NCBI GenBank assembly: GCA_003254925.1
Contig: QANZ01046202.1
Coordinates: 62,001-126,000 of the forward strand
Origin: Chamaecrista fasciculata
Taxonomy: Eukaryota > Streptophyta > Magnoliopsida > Fabales > Fabaceae
Reading direction: 5' to 3'
DNA length: 64,000 nt
Position 1 is the first letter of the stretch, and every line of letters starts with the position of its first letter. The translations under genes and the position numbers were made by a program. The notes beneath the pieces are model-generated. The model had not been told where the DNA came from. It saw only the letters and a program-made list of their open reading frames with translations, and did no database searches. Of the stretch, positions 1 to 12,031 are shown in pieces.

Positions 1-96
1 GTATCTCATTCCCTAACGATATCTGAAGTGCAGAGAAGGAGGCTGGTGATTTTGGATTCGATTTTGCAATACAATTCTAATCTGCAAAGGACACGG

Positions 97-3000
97 ATGG
101 AGAATTCTACGGTGCAGTCGGCGGGAGGACCAATAGATCGCAGAGCAGATGCTCTTGGTGACCTTCGACTCCTTCCCGATGAAATCCTCTGCGCAATTGT
201 GGAGCAACTCACTCCTCGAGACGTTGCCCGCCTCGCTTGCGTTAGCAGGTATATCTATAACTCTCGCTTTGTTTATCAGTAAGCGTATGAACATTCCAGT
301 TCTGCTATCTCTCTCTCTTTGTTGTTCTGGTATTACGAGTGTACTAGCCTCTCCTTTTGCTTCGATTTATTCATTCTTATTTCCTTATTGATGCCCAAGC
401 TCGGGTTTTGTGATTTAAGAACATCCTGTCTCTCCCTTTGCAATCTTCTGCTTAGTATTGTCCTCAGGATGGTCTAAAAACAAGCTTAGTAGTTATTATA
501 TTTACTATTTCTTTTGAATTATGAGAGACGATTTTCTTTTTAGTTCAACTTAATTTGGCAAGCTATGAACTGCAGTTCGAACAGTAGAAATACAATGGGA
601 GTTTAACTTTTATTATAATCTATTATGCTCCTTTTTCTTATGATATATTTGGTTGCGTGCTTCTTTTTAAAGGGAATTTTGATAAAAGTATGATACAATT
701 TTCTGTCACATATCTAATAACTGGATTTTTTTTTATACGCAGTGTAATGTACATACTATGCAATGAAGAACCACTATGGATGAATTTATGCCTCAAAGGA
801 AGGTCTGGTTTACTTCAGTATAAAGGCTCTTGGAAGAAAACGGCCTTGCATCAGTATGTCTCTGAGCACGTGTTATAGTGCTTTCCAATTAGATTTACTC
901 TCTGTCATGTTGCTGAAAGTTTATCAACTGGGAATTCGCTAGCTGTATGATGCTTTATTTCACTTTCTATTTCATGCAATTTTTAACGTATGTGCAATTG
1001 GGCAAATTTTGAATGCAGTGAGAATTTGCCAGACAAATATAAAGAGGGCAACAGAGGACCTCTGCATTTTGATGGTGAGTGATCTGATACCATGGGCTCT
1101 TCTATTTTGTGGGCATTTTTAAGTTATATGGTGATAAGCAATGTTAGAAACAAATTTTCTCTAAAGCGGATATTGACACAATGCTCGGCTGATCTACCAT
1201 TCTGCAGGATTCAACTCCTTGTTTTTGTATAGAAGATTATACCGGTGTTATACCAAGTTGGATACATTTTATGCAGATAATGGAAATGTGGAAAGAAGAA
1301 AAGATGTCTCTCTAGAAGACTTCCGTGATGAGTATGATGGGAAGAAACCGGTACAATGTTAAAACTCTGTAATAGTAATTAATTGACTTCCTCCAAATTG
1401 TGCCAATGCCTATTGTTGAGCTCCATCATTCCATTGTTTCACTTGTCCGACAATTTTGTTTTGCTAAATAAAAAAAAATGTGTGCAAATTTGCAATTTTT
1501 CTCACAAGCACTTGGGTACTGTTTTCTCCATCCGTTTTCTCCTTAAGAAAATGAGAAAACATTATCCTTTATGAAAATTGTTATGCAATTTCAATATCTA
1601 AGAACTCATATATTGTGAATTATTGATAGTTTTTTCTTGAAGCAATAAATATTTATTGGTTTACTTTTTGTTAAGGTGAGATTTTGATGAATTCTACATC
1701 CCAGGTAATAGTGACTGGACTGGCTGATACATGGCCTGCAAGGCATACATGGACAACTGAGCAACTGTTGCTAAACTATGGAGACGTAGCATTCAAGATT
1801 TCTCAAAGGAGTTCACGGAAGATCAAAATGAAGTTTAAGGATTATGTCTCATACATGAAACTTCAGCATGATGAAGATCCGTTATACATTTTTGACGAAA
1901 AGGTACTTGTATAGATTTATTTATGTTTGTAACTCCCCATTCCTTTTCCTTTCTTTCTTCCCACAGTTTTATAGTTCTTAAAAGAGTTTGGGGATTTCTT
2001 TTAACTTTAATTTCTTATACAGTTTGGTGAAGCTGCACCGAGCTTGCTGAAGGATTACTGTGTGCCTCATTTATTTCAAGAAGACTTCTTTGATATATTA
2101 GATGCAGATAGTCGACCATCCTATAGGTGGCTCATAATTGGGCCAGAGAGATCTGGTGCCTCTTGGCATGTTGATCCTGCTCTTACTAGTGCTTGGAATA
2201 CACTTCTTTCTGGTCGCAAAAGGTGAAAACATATTGAGTTGTTTGAGATAGAAGTTCTGTCTATGATTTGTTTGTGTCATAGATAATGACTTTTCAGCAT
2301 GGTGACTGATAAAACTGTATGCATTATTTGTTTTGAGTTTATTCGTAGAATTTAAGGGTTTGGAACCTCCATATTATTGCTATTAATATTGTGTAAACAT
2401 GTCAACCTGATTAAAATTTCTTATATGATTGAAACAACCTTAACTATTTCATTACAATTTTTGAATTTAAGCTATGGGGCAGAATTTCCAAATCTAGATT
2501 TTCCCCCTCTCTAGGATTTATAAGATAGGAGGATTGAGATAATACTTGGAAACTGAAAATAAATATGATTGAACCCTTTCAGCTGTGGTGTGTTATGCCT
2601 GATGTAACCTAATTTCTGAAATAGATTAGATGTAAAAAAATAAGAGTCAAGCTCTTTCCCCCTCCCCTCTCACCCTTTTTCTTTTGCTGTGCCGTGTTTA
2701 GGCAGAGGCTTTTTTTTCCCCAAAAGACACTTTCACCTTTTGGAGAATTCTTTTTATACCAGAACACTGACTTTATATATAGAAATGTTTCATTATATGG
2801 AAGTCATTGGATCACTAACTCAACATCATAGCATAGTTTAAGGATTATGTGACTAGGTGTCTGCTTGGTTCTTTTATATTCTGAATTTCTTTTTGATGAT
2901 GTCACCACTAACATGAGTTTAATGTAATTTATTCCTTAGATTTCTCCTATGTGGTTACTTTTTTTTTGTGGATGTGGTTACTTAACTTTGTTTCAAATAA

Positions 3001-6000
3001 CCATTTCCTAAGAGGCATTTTTTCACTTGCATTTGATAGGTGGGCATTATATCCCCCTGGAAAGGTGCCTTTGGGAGTTACAGTGCATGTTAATGAAGAT
3101 GATGGTGATGTTAACATTGAGACACCGTCATCACTGCAGGTACTTTAATGCTGCCTCACTTTATGAGCAATTTATATTTTTTGTTGGCAGCATATTGTCA
3201 TGCAGATTTTATTGTGTTTATTGATTCATTTGGTTGCTCTCCTTCCTCTATGTTTGTAGTGGTGGCTAGACTTTTATCCACTTCTTGCAGATGAAGACAA
3301 GCCAATTGAGTGTACACAATTACCTGGAGAGACAATTTATGTTCCAAGTGGATGGTGGCACTGTGTTCTAAATTTGGAACCAACTATTGCTGTCACACAG
3401 AATTTTGTGAATTCCAGTAACTTCGAATTTGTATGCTTGGATATGGCGCCTGGTTATCGTCATAAAGGAGTTTGCCGTGCTGGGTTGCTAGCTCTTGATG
3501 ACATTAGTTATGAAGATGTCAGACAGAAAATGTTATGTAATGAACATAATTTAAGTAATTCCAATTTGTTAAGGAGAGAGAAGAGAGCCCAAAATCATAA
3601 GGGTGAAGATGATTTAAATCATGAAGTAATAAAAAATGGCGAATCTAAAAGCTATAATATATGGAAAGATGGATATTCTTATGATATAAATTTCTTATCC
3701 ATGTTTTTGGATAAAGATAGAGACCATTACAGCTCCCCTTGGAGCTCAGGCAACAGTATTGGCCAACGAGAACTAAGAGAATGGTTATCCAAACTTTGGA
3801 TGGGAAAACCAGGGATGAGAGATTTAATATGGAAGGTATATTTCTTTTCTCTTTGAACGTATTCCTTAAACTTTCCAAGTTACCTTGTTAGATGGCATGA
3901 CCCCTTTCTGTATATGTCTAGGGGGCATGTATCGCTTTGCATGCTGACAAGTGGTTAGAATGCCTATCAGAAATTTGTTCCTTCCACAATATTCCCTCTC
4001 CCACAGATGATGAAAGGCTTCCCGTTGGTACTGGTAGCAATCCCGTAAGTTATTATTTAAGCATTTATTAATTTTGAATTGTCCGTTTAAATAATGATCT
4101 ATCTTCAAATATATGAAGTTCCTTTTGCATAAGCCCCATGCAGTTTACATTAACTTAGGCACAGTTTACTCTTTATGTATGTGTGTACCAAACAAAGAAG
4201 ATTGTACAGGACTCCTACTCCTGGTGAAGTTCAACCCCAAAAATGTTCTGGATTTCAATTCCCGTTTGCTGGAAAGACTCTTCCTTGAGAAATTTTATAG
4301 CATACTTGAATTTTCTATAGCTATTTCTAGGGATGATCAAAATACCCATATCCGATGGGTACCCGCAAATTTTACCCGATGGGTTTGGGTTCGGGTTCGG
4401 GTAAAAATAAACGGGTACGGGTATGGGGATTTACCCATTCAAACTCACGGGTATGGGTACGGGTACGGGGATTGGGGTACCCACCCCGTACCCTACCCGC
4501 TACAGTATATATAATTATATATATAATATTTTACAAGTATTTTTACTTTTTCCATATATAATTGTCTAGTGTTGAAAGATTCATATTCAGGTTTTTATAT
4601 TGATTATATATAATTGATTACAAGTATTTTTTAACTTTTTATTTCAATGCTAAAAATAAGGGAATTCGCTGGCCATTTCCTCCAATTATATAAAATAATG
4701 TTACAAAAATAGTATTTTTTTTTGGTTTTTTCGGGTATGGGTTCGGGTATGGGTATAGGGGTACCCATAGGGTATGGGTATGGGGTTTGATATTTATACC
4801 CGCACGGGTATGGGTAAGGGTATGGGGATGATAATCTCTGATGGGTATGGGGACGGGGATTAAGGTACCCTACCCATACCCTACCCATGATCATCCCTAG
4901 CTATTTCCTACAGAGCCTCCTCTGTTTTTCAAAATTGGCCTCTCTCTAACTTCTCTTTCTCGTTTTTGGAAAATGTATTTTCTTTAGAGAAAATAAGAGT
5001 TTTTATTTTCTCTTCCATTTTCAACAGGTTTTTCTTGTGGGAAACTATGTTGTCAAAATCTTCGTTGAAGGAGGACTGGAAGCTGCACTTTATGGTTTAG
5101 GCGCAGAGGTACTTTATGAGAAATTTGTTTCCCCATTGTATTGGCTACACAAATCTAACTTTCACATTATTTGTTTTACAGCTTGAGTTTTATAATCTAC
5201 TGCATGAAGTCAACTCCCCTCTTCAGAAGCATATTCCTGATGTTTTGGGCAGTGGAATTCTTTATCTTGAAGATGGAATTTACACCAATCTGCCTTGGGA
5301 TGGAAAGGAAGTTCCTGACATTATTACCAAAAGCAATTTAATCAGTCAGAATTGTGGAATCGACAGTTTCTCATTTGGTGTATGGGGCAAGAAACTGTTT
5401 GAATATAGGAATGCTGGGATGCTTGTAGACGAATCTGTTAGTGCAGCTAGTCATTCAAATATATGGCCATATATTATAACAAAACGTTGCCAGGGAAAAA
5501 TGTTTGCAGAGTTGTAAGCCTTAGCCTTGAGCTTAATAAATGGATTTATCTCAGCATATCAATTTTTTTTTTCTGATTTCTCTAAGTACAATAGTTCTCT
5601 GAATGTTATGAACTTTGTTCTTATTCACTTGCAGAAGAGATAGTCTATCACGGGAAGATATAACAAACTTAGCTTTGTTCTTGGGGGAGCAGCTGCGCCA
5701 CATTCACCTTTTACAATATCCACCATTGAATATTTCGGCTTTGTCTGATATTGAACAGGAAGTAGGCTTGCCTGAGCCTAATGGTTGTAATGCAAGTATT
5801 ACTCATAAATCAGAAACTCTAGCAGAGTGGGAAGTCTTCATCAGAACTTTAACTAGAAAGAGGAAGGACGTCTTGAGCCGTTTGAGAAAGTGGTATAGTT
5901 TGTTCTTTTGGCTTCTGGGCACTTGGTGATATTTTTGTCCAACATTCTTTTCATATTTCTGTCTAGTACTTACTTGATTTCTTTTGACTTCTGCTTGAAT

Positions 6001-7805
6001 TGCACTTAAGCCATGCATGATAATTGTGCTCTAGTGTGTTGGCTTTGCTTTCATGGTTCTTTAGAACTGATTTGTACCATAAATATGTTATTTATGTTTA
6101 TATTTGTTAGACAGCTGCTGATGCTTGTTACTAAATTTTGTAGGGGAGACCCAATTCCTAGCAAACTAATAGAGAAAGTTGATGACTATATCCCGCATCA
6201 ATTTGGAAATCTGTTGAACATTGCCAAGGTTTCTTCTTAACTTGCTTTTATTTTACATTTTAGGATTAAATAGCTATGGTAGAGTAAGTTTGGTTTTCTA
6301 TAATTTTTGCTATTCCCCTTTTACTGCAGAATTCCCTAAGCAGTGCTTGTAAACCATGCTCCTGGATACACAATGACGTTATGGATGATAACATTTACAT
6401 GGAACCATCATTTGTTTCTGCTTCCAATGGAAGCACCAAAGATGCTGGCCAGGAGAACAAAGGATTTTCAAATGGTTCTGGTGTACACAGAGATGTGAAA
6501 TCTTGGCACCCCAGCCACATCCTTGATTTCAGTAATCTTTCAATAGGTCAGCATTTCTCCTTTGCTGTTCTGAATCTGGCCCTTAAGAAATAGGAATTCA
6601 CTTAATTTTAGTTCTAGAGTGATCGCTGACCTTCAGCTATGTGTGGATTATTTAATTTTCTTTTTATGGAGATACGAAAATTATTTTGTTACCTGTGGTG
6701 TTTACATATTTTTGGTTTCATTCTCTTATAGCTGAGTTAATAGATTGAGATTGCCTGCCTGTAGTCGGCATCACTTTCTATGCATTTGTGATACTGTAGT
6801 ATTTCTCCATAGTATGTTGCTTCATAAGTACATTAATAAATATATGTTTTCTGATAAACAAGAAAACGTATTTTCCTATCTGGGTGATTATTTTATATTT
6901 TTGGTTTGATGTGAAATACCAACTTGTTTTTGGGGGGCCAGATTAACTGATATATTTGAAAGTAACTTGGTCATCAATTCATTTCAATGCTATGCTACAT
7001 GCTAATTCAAGTTGATTTTCTTTTTCCTCATCTTTTGCAGGTCATCCTCTTTTTGATTTGATACCCATTTATTTAGATGTATTTAGAGGTGATTCTTATC
7101 TCCTCAACCGATTTTTAGAAAGTTACAAACTTCCTTTTGCGATTAACATATCAAAGTCAACGGGGACTGCTGATAAGTTTGGCCGGCTTTCATATCTTGC
7201 CATGTAAGTACATGTCTCCAAAATTCCCTTGCATATTGTCCACTTGTTTTTCATCACCTTTCCTGCTAGATCTCCAAGACTACAATAATTGGTGAATATA
7301 TCATATTCTTTTAATACTACATATCAATTTGCATGTGTTCATATTGGTAAATACATTAGATCCCATGGACCAATTAGTAAATGTGACTTTTCTGGATGTT
7401 GTTGATCTGTGACGCAATGAAGACCTTCACCTACATGTTATGATGAATGAAACTGTATTGGTTGCTTCGATGTATAAATGCCACTGATTATAGTACGGGC
7501 AAGCTCTTGAATTATGTTTTGTCTAATTACACAGAATGTTACATTATGTTTGCTCTGGTTTTAACAATGAGTTTATAGTTTATACAAACTTTTGTGCCTG
7601 TACAAATAAAATAACTTTGCCTTTATTCTCACACGAACTAACTTTCATGTTCTTTCACAACGGCAGGTGCTACTGTATTTTGCATGACGAGAATGTCTTA
7701 GGAGCTGTTTTTAGTATATGGGATGATCTTAAAGTAGCAGATTCTTGGGAAGAAGTTGAGCTGACAGTATTTGGGGAGTTAAACAATTACAAAGGCTTTC
7801 CTTGA
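97..7805 (+). CDS. JMJ21: F-box / JmjC / kinase-like fusion protein, JMJ21 type
   Basis: I assembled sixteen exons by eye: 97-248, 743-853, 1019-1074, 1208-1350, 1705-1902, 2023-2222, 3040-3139, 3260-3835, 3922-4044, 5028-5108, 5182-5513, 5635-5892, 6144-6228, 6330-6546, 7041-7203, 7667-7805. All junctions are GT-AG and the sum is in frame, giving 977 residues. An F-box lies at about residues 21-52 (LLPDEILCAIVEQL). The JmjC core has the Fe(II) ligands His269 and Asp271 (WHVDP) and His354 (SGWWH). The C-terminal third (about 554-930) looks like an aminoglycoside phosphotransferase/choline kinase fold, with an HxDxxxxN motif at His819-Asn826 and a later LDFSN. The architecture and wording match Arabidopsis At1g78280 (JMJ21). 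The F-box suggests an SCF substrate receptor, and JmjC suggests a 2-oxoglutarate oxygenase; the substrates are unknown. The start is the first ATG in frame with the F-box. Confidence 0.93.
4328..4899. mobile_element. Non-autonomous hAT-like element in intron 9 of the JMJ21-like gene
   Basis: The ends form a perfect 12-bp inverted repeat (TAGGGATGATCA / TGATCATCCCTA). The element is flanked by a perfect 8-bp direct repeat GCTATTTC at 4320-4327 and 4900-4907, the target-duplication size of hAT transposons. Both subterminal regions are packed with GGGTA/TACCC-type units, G-rich near the left end and again near the right end, around an AT-rich centre. There is no transposase reading frame. Confidence 0.85.
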
Positions 7806-9044
7806 TCATTTTGTGCATTCAATATTTATAAAGGTCAAATAGAAGAAGCTCCATGTTTAACATTTCTGGTAGCCCGGCTATGTATTGCTGCCTCCTGGGA
7901 TTTTGTATTATTTGTATATTTTGTTTGATAAATCAAAATAAAAGTGCCCGCTGATGCAGTTATGGACCACTCGTCAACTTATGGTTGGAAAGCATTAATG
8001 AAATACCCTTTAAATATAGGAAACTCAAGTTCTGTTCTCACTATCAGATCTCAAAAATTGTGGCTGTCAAACGTTTTCTTTACTTAAATTCTTTAATTTG
8101 GTGACTTTTAAGTTGGAACTTTCAAAAACTAAAGCTTCCTAAAACTATACCTTGCCATTATAAATTTAGAGCCAATATTTCCTAGTCCTACATCGGCCCA
8201 GCCTATTAAATTATTTCTGAAAAGATTAGAACCAAATGGCTGATTGTTCCTATACTGGTTCAGCACAGGTTACAGTAAACAGATGGGGATTTGCCCACCC
8301 TGGATGGAGGAATAAATTGTAATTTTACGTCAACTTATTTGTTTTTTTTTTTAAAAGCAATTTTCAATTAAATAAATTAATACATATATATATATATATC
8401 ACATAAAGATTCCAAAATCTAAAGGGTAATTCGGTTTCGGCAAGAACAGTCTTAAAAAATTAAAATTTGTTGATTCCGAAAGGTTAATAAATTGTTTTAT
8501 TTTTTTCAACAAAGTTCAGACACCACAAAAGGATATGACTAAAATGAATCCGACAAGTGAAGTGCAGACAATGAATGTGTGGTTGGTTTTAAATAGGTGA
8601 TGGACAATTGGAAATATAACATATTACATTGGCCCCACAGCATCAGCGCGGCATCACATATGTACATTTGTTCACAATACAGCTTATTACACAAAAAATT
8701 TTGGAAAATCCACACAGTTATCTTATTACACAAAAATGAAATCAGAGTAATCCAAATTGTACCTAACTTCATTTAAATATTCCCCTCTTTTTGAAAAGCT
8801 GAAATGACGTTATAAGTGTAGAACAATGGTAACCGACTCTGGAAGTTCCCAATATTCTCACCATTCCCAAAAGAGTGTGAGACATTCTCTAAAATAAAAA
8901 CAAAAAAACCTTTTTAATTGTTTCAAAACTTAGAAATCGTACAAGTGGAGCAACCGATCCTGCTCAAAGGTAAAGAACTTCAACCTCTAGTTAGAAAATT
9001 TTATGCACAATACATTATATAGTTCAACATGTTCATGAACACAA
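7806..9044. other. Spacer between convergent genes
   Basis: This holds the 3' ends of the JMJ21-like and SnRK2 genes, which point at each other. I see a short TA microsatellite near 8381-8399 and AT-rich sequence, and no coding signal. Confidence 0.6.
7937..7942 (+). promoter_or_regulatory. Candidate poly(A) signal of the JMJ21-like gene
   Basis: An AATAAA lies about 130 bases after the stop codon in a T-rich stretch, a usual distance for a plant 3' UTR. The call is positional only. Confidence 0.35.
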
Positions 9045-12031
9045 TTAAAGAAGGCCTACAAAATCGCCACTTGTTTCAATATCTTCAAGATCTTCTGCAT
9101 CATCCAAGTCATCAAGGTCCATGCTGCCTCCTCCAGCAAGAAGTCCACCAACCATGGAGACTTTATTAGGAGGCTTTCTTGCCTCTTGTATTATAGACAA
9201 CACTTCCTCAACACTTTGTGATGGGTTATTTACATCATTACTTTGCCAGCTTCCACCTTCCATTAGTTCAATAGGCAAGTTCCTCAAAAACCATGGGTGG
9301 CTTTTGATTTCTCCTATACTTATTCTCTGCAAAAAAAGAAAAAAAAAATGCCAGAAATGATTTAATGACTCTGCAACCCAAGATAACCATGGAGATTGTT
9401 TTGGAATTTAAACCAACATTTTATAAGAAAAATTCTGGAGCCAACAGAGAAATAACCAGCGCTTGAACACGCAGTGATTGGAGAAATGAGGCCTTAAAAT
9501 TGCTACAAAATATGCATGATGAGCAGTTATATATAAGTGGTGTGCTACATTAACCTTTTCAGGACTCGCCACAAATATCCTTGATAGAAGATGTTTACAC
9601 TCCGAGGAAACTCGTACATAATCTGGGATTGAGTACTGAACACTAAGAATCCTCTGTAGAAAAGTCACAAGATGTACAACAAAAACCTCCATTATACAAA
9701 AAGTAAAACTGAACATAAAACTTTAATCTCATTCCTATATAGCTGGGATTAGGGGAGGGGTTTAAGAAGTTTGTAGTTATCACTTACCCCAATGGTTTTT
9801 CGAAAGTTTCTTGGATCCTCTGGGTCTTCAAAGGGATATGCTCCAATTAACATCACATATAAGGTAACTCCACATGACCAAACATCCGCTATCTATAATT
9901 GTCAACAATAGTATGAATAATTAGCTCAGAAAAGAAAGAACAGGATGCAACCAGAAGGGTCACCCTTACTCAAATTTCAACAGAAATAGAAAGAAGCCAA
10001 GATCAACAAGCTAAGGAAGAACAGGACTTCACCTTTCCATCATATTCTTTCCTTGATAGGACCTCGGGTGCAATGTAGGCCGGAGTTCCTACGGTAGACT
10101 TTGGTTGTGAATGAAAGACAGATGACTAAAAGACAAGATAAAAACATATTAACCTATCATTTGATGAAGGTGGCATCCTCTAAAGATGTATCTTTCTTAA
10201 CATTGGTACCTTTGAGTAACCAAAGTCACAAATTTTGACACGTGGTGCACTGCTGCCATCTAAGAGTGTATTTTCCAGCTTAAGATCTCTATGGCAGATT
10301 TGCTACATCAGTAAGCATTACTTTAGTTAAAAATATTTGAGCATTGAAAATATACTTGACTTATTCTAAAGGAATTCCTGAGTTCTTACCATTGAATGAC
10401 AGTAACTGATTCCTGATACCAATTGCTGAAAGAAAAATCTTGCCTGATAAAGAGAACGAAGACCACATTAACTATTAAACCCTCAGCTTCAGTATTTATC
10501 AATCCATAATTAAATTTAACAGAAACAATAAGTTACTATCTAAATCACCTCACATTGTCACACATCAAGTATTCACATTAGATTTTCCCATTTCACATTA
10601 CCTCATCCTCGCCGAATCTACCGGCACTGCATATCCTTTCAAAGAGTTCTCCTCCAGCTGCATACTCCATCACTATTGCAAGATGAGTTGGTGTTAGCAG
10701 AACCTGCAAGAAGAGTAATCCAAGATTCCCATGAAGGATCTTTCTTTTGAAACGGTGATAAGAATACTTATTCAGGGGTATGATTGCATCAGTACAAAAA
10801 AAAAAAACTCCTACATGTTTCCAGATCAAATTTTGATATAAGAGTAAGAACTAAACATTTAACCAATGACCACAAAAACACAAGAACAAGAGAAAGGAGA
10901 ATTAGGGCCTGTTTGATTTTATTTTTTAGAAACAAGTTTTTAGAATTGTTTTCAAACTTATTTTTAAAGATAATTTTTCAAAAACAAAAAATAAAAAAGC
11001 TTGTTTGATAATCTAATTTTAAAAATCTAAAATATTGTAGAAGAATATAAAATAGCATGAGAAAAAGCTCCAGATAGCCAGATAGGTGGTGTATCACGTA
11101 CCGCGTAGTAACATGACTAGGTAATTACAGAAATGCCACCGGTCAATTTTCAGAAACCAGAACATCTTTTTGCTGTTTTCTATTTTCAAATTTTAAGAAC
11201 AACTTTTGGTTTTCTGTTCTTTAAAAATAAAAGAAAAAAACTGCATTACCAAACAGAGTTTTCTGTTTTTTTATTCTTTAAAACAAAAAAATGTTTTAAG
11301 AAATAAAATCAAACACGCCCTTAATCTTTATGTTTTCAAAACACCAAAGACCATGGAACCAGCTTTCTATCTAATAAATTGAAACCAAAGCAACTTTACC
11401 AAATGTTATAATAATAAAACTGGAAAAATGAATACCAGAGTTTATTATTTCTCCTGTATGGGTAGGCAAAGTTTGCTCATGAACTAATAAGTTTTCTTTC
11501 CAAATAAACCCTATACAGCTGATCTTTCTCAAGCTCATATGCTACAGTCAATAAAAAAATGCTAAAGAATAATTCAGTTGACAGAGATATGCAATGAGCT
11601 ACAAATAAAACAGTTGGGATAACCATACATGTCCAATTACAGGGTAAAGCAGGAAATTCCTTGGTCATTACGACCCTCAGTTTACTAACCTCTTTGAATC
11701 TAACAATATTGGGATGCTTCAATGATCTATGGTTCATGATTTCCCTTTGCACATGCTCATCAATCTGCATCACCAGAAATGACATATCTCCACAGTTAAT
11801 CAGAAATCAAAACCACAAAGAAAGAAGAAGAATAGCTCAGTTGAAGATTGGAGATAAGTGAAAGGGGAAAACCCAAATTAAAATTGAAGGGGTGAAGAAG
11901 ATGAAGCAAACCTTCTGGCCTCTCTCGATAAATTTGACAGCAAAGTACTCCTTAGTCCACTTATCCATAACCAGCTTAGCTACAGCAAAATTCCCAGACC
12001 CAATATCTTTGAGAATCTCGTAACGCTCCAT
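9045..12031 (-). CDS. SNRK2.8: SnRK2 protein kinase, SnRK2.7/2.8 group
   Basis: Nine exons in transcript order: 12031-11912, 11764-11690, 10703-10602, 10443-10390, 10302-10210, 10125-10033, 9892-9788, 9653-9555, 9326-9045. Every exon is a whole number of codons and the product is 340 residues (SnRK2.8 is close to 343). Kinase motifs are the ATP lysine in FAVKF (Lys33), HRD at 121-123, DFG at 143-145, an activation loop reading [12 protein letters not shown], and APE. The C terminus has the SnRK2 box ([12 protein letters not shown]) and an acidic tail ([16 protein letters not shown]). The sequence around the start ([32 protein letters not shown]) is closest to Arabidopsis SnRK2.8/2.7, the weakly ABA-responsive group II involved in osmotic and drought signalling. 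One oddity is that the third glycine of the P-loop is alanine (GSGNFAV, residue 16). Confidence 0.95.
10905..11320. mobile_element. Tourist/PIF-Harbinger-like MITE in intron 2 of the SnRK2 gene
   Basis: The left end GGGCCTGTTTGATTTTATTT pairs with the right end, whose reverse complement begins GGGCGTGTTTGATTTTATTT. The 3-bp target TTA is repeated at 10902-10904 and 11321-11323, as expected for Harbinger-type MITEs. The element is 416 bp with no coding capacity. Confidence 0.7.

Noticed and set aside
4113-4514. Open frames with GYGYG or PYPYP repeats in the JMJ21 intron
   Set aside because: They are translations of the GGGTA/TACCC repeats of the hAT-like element.
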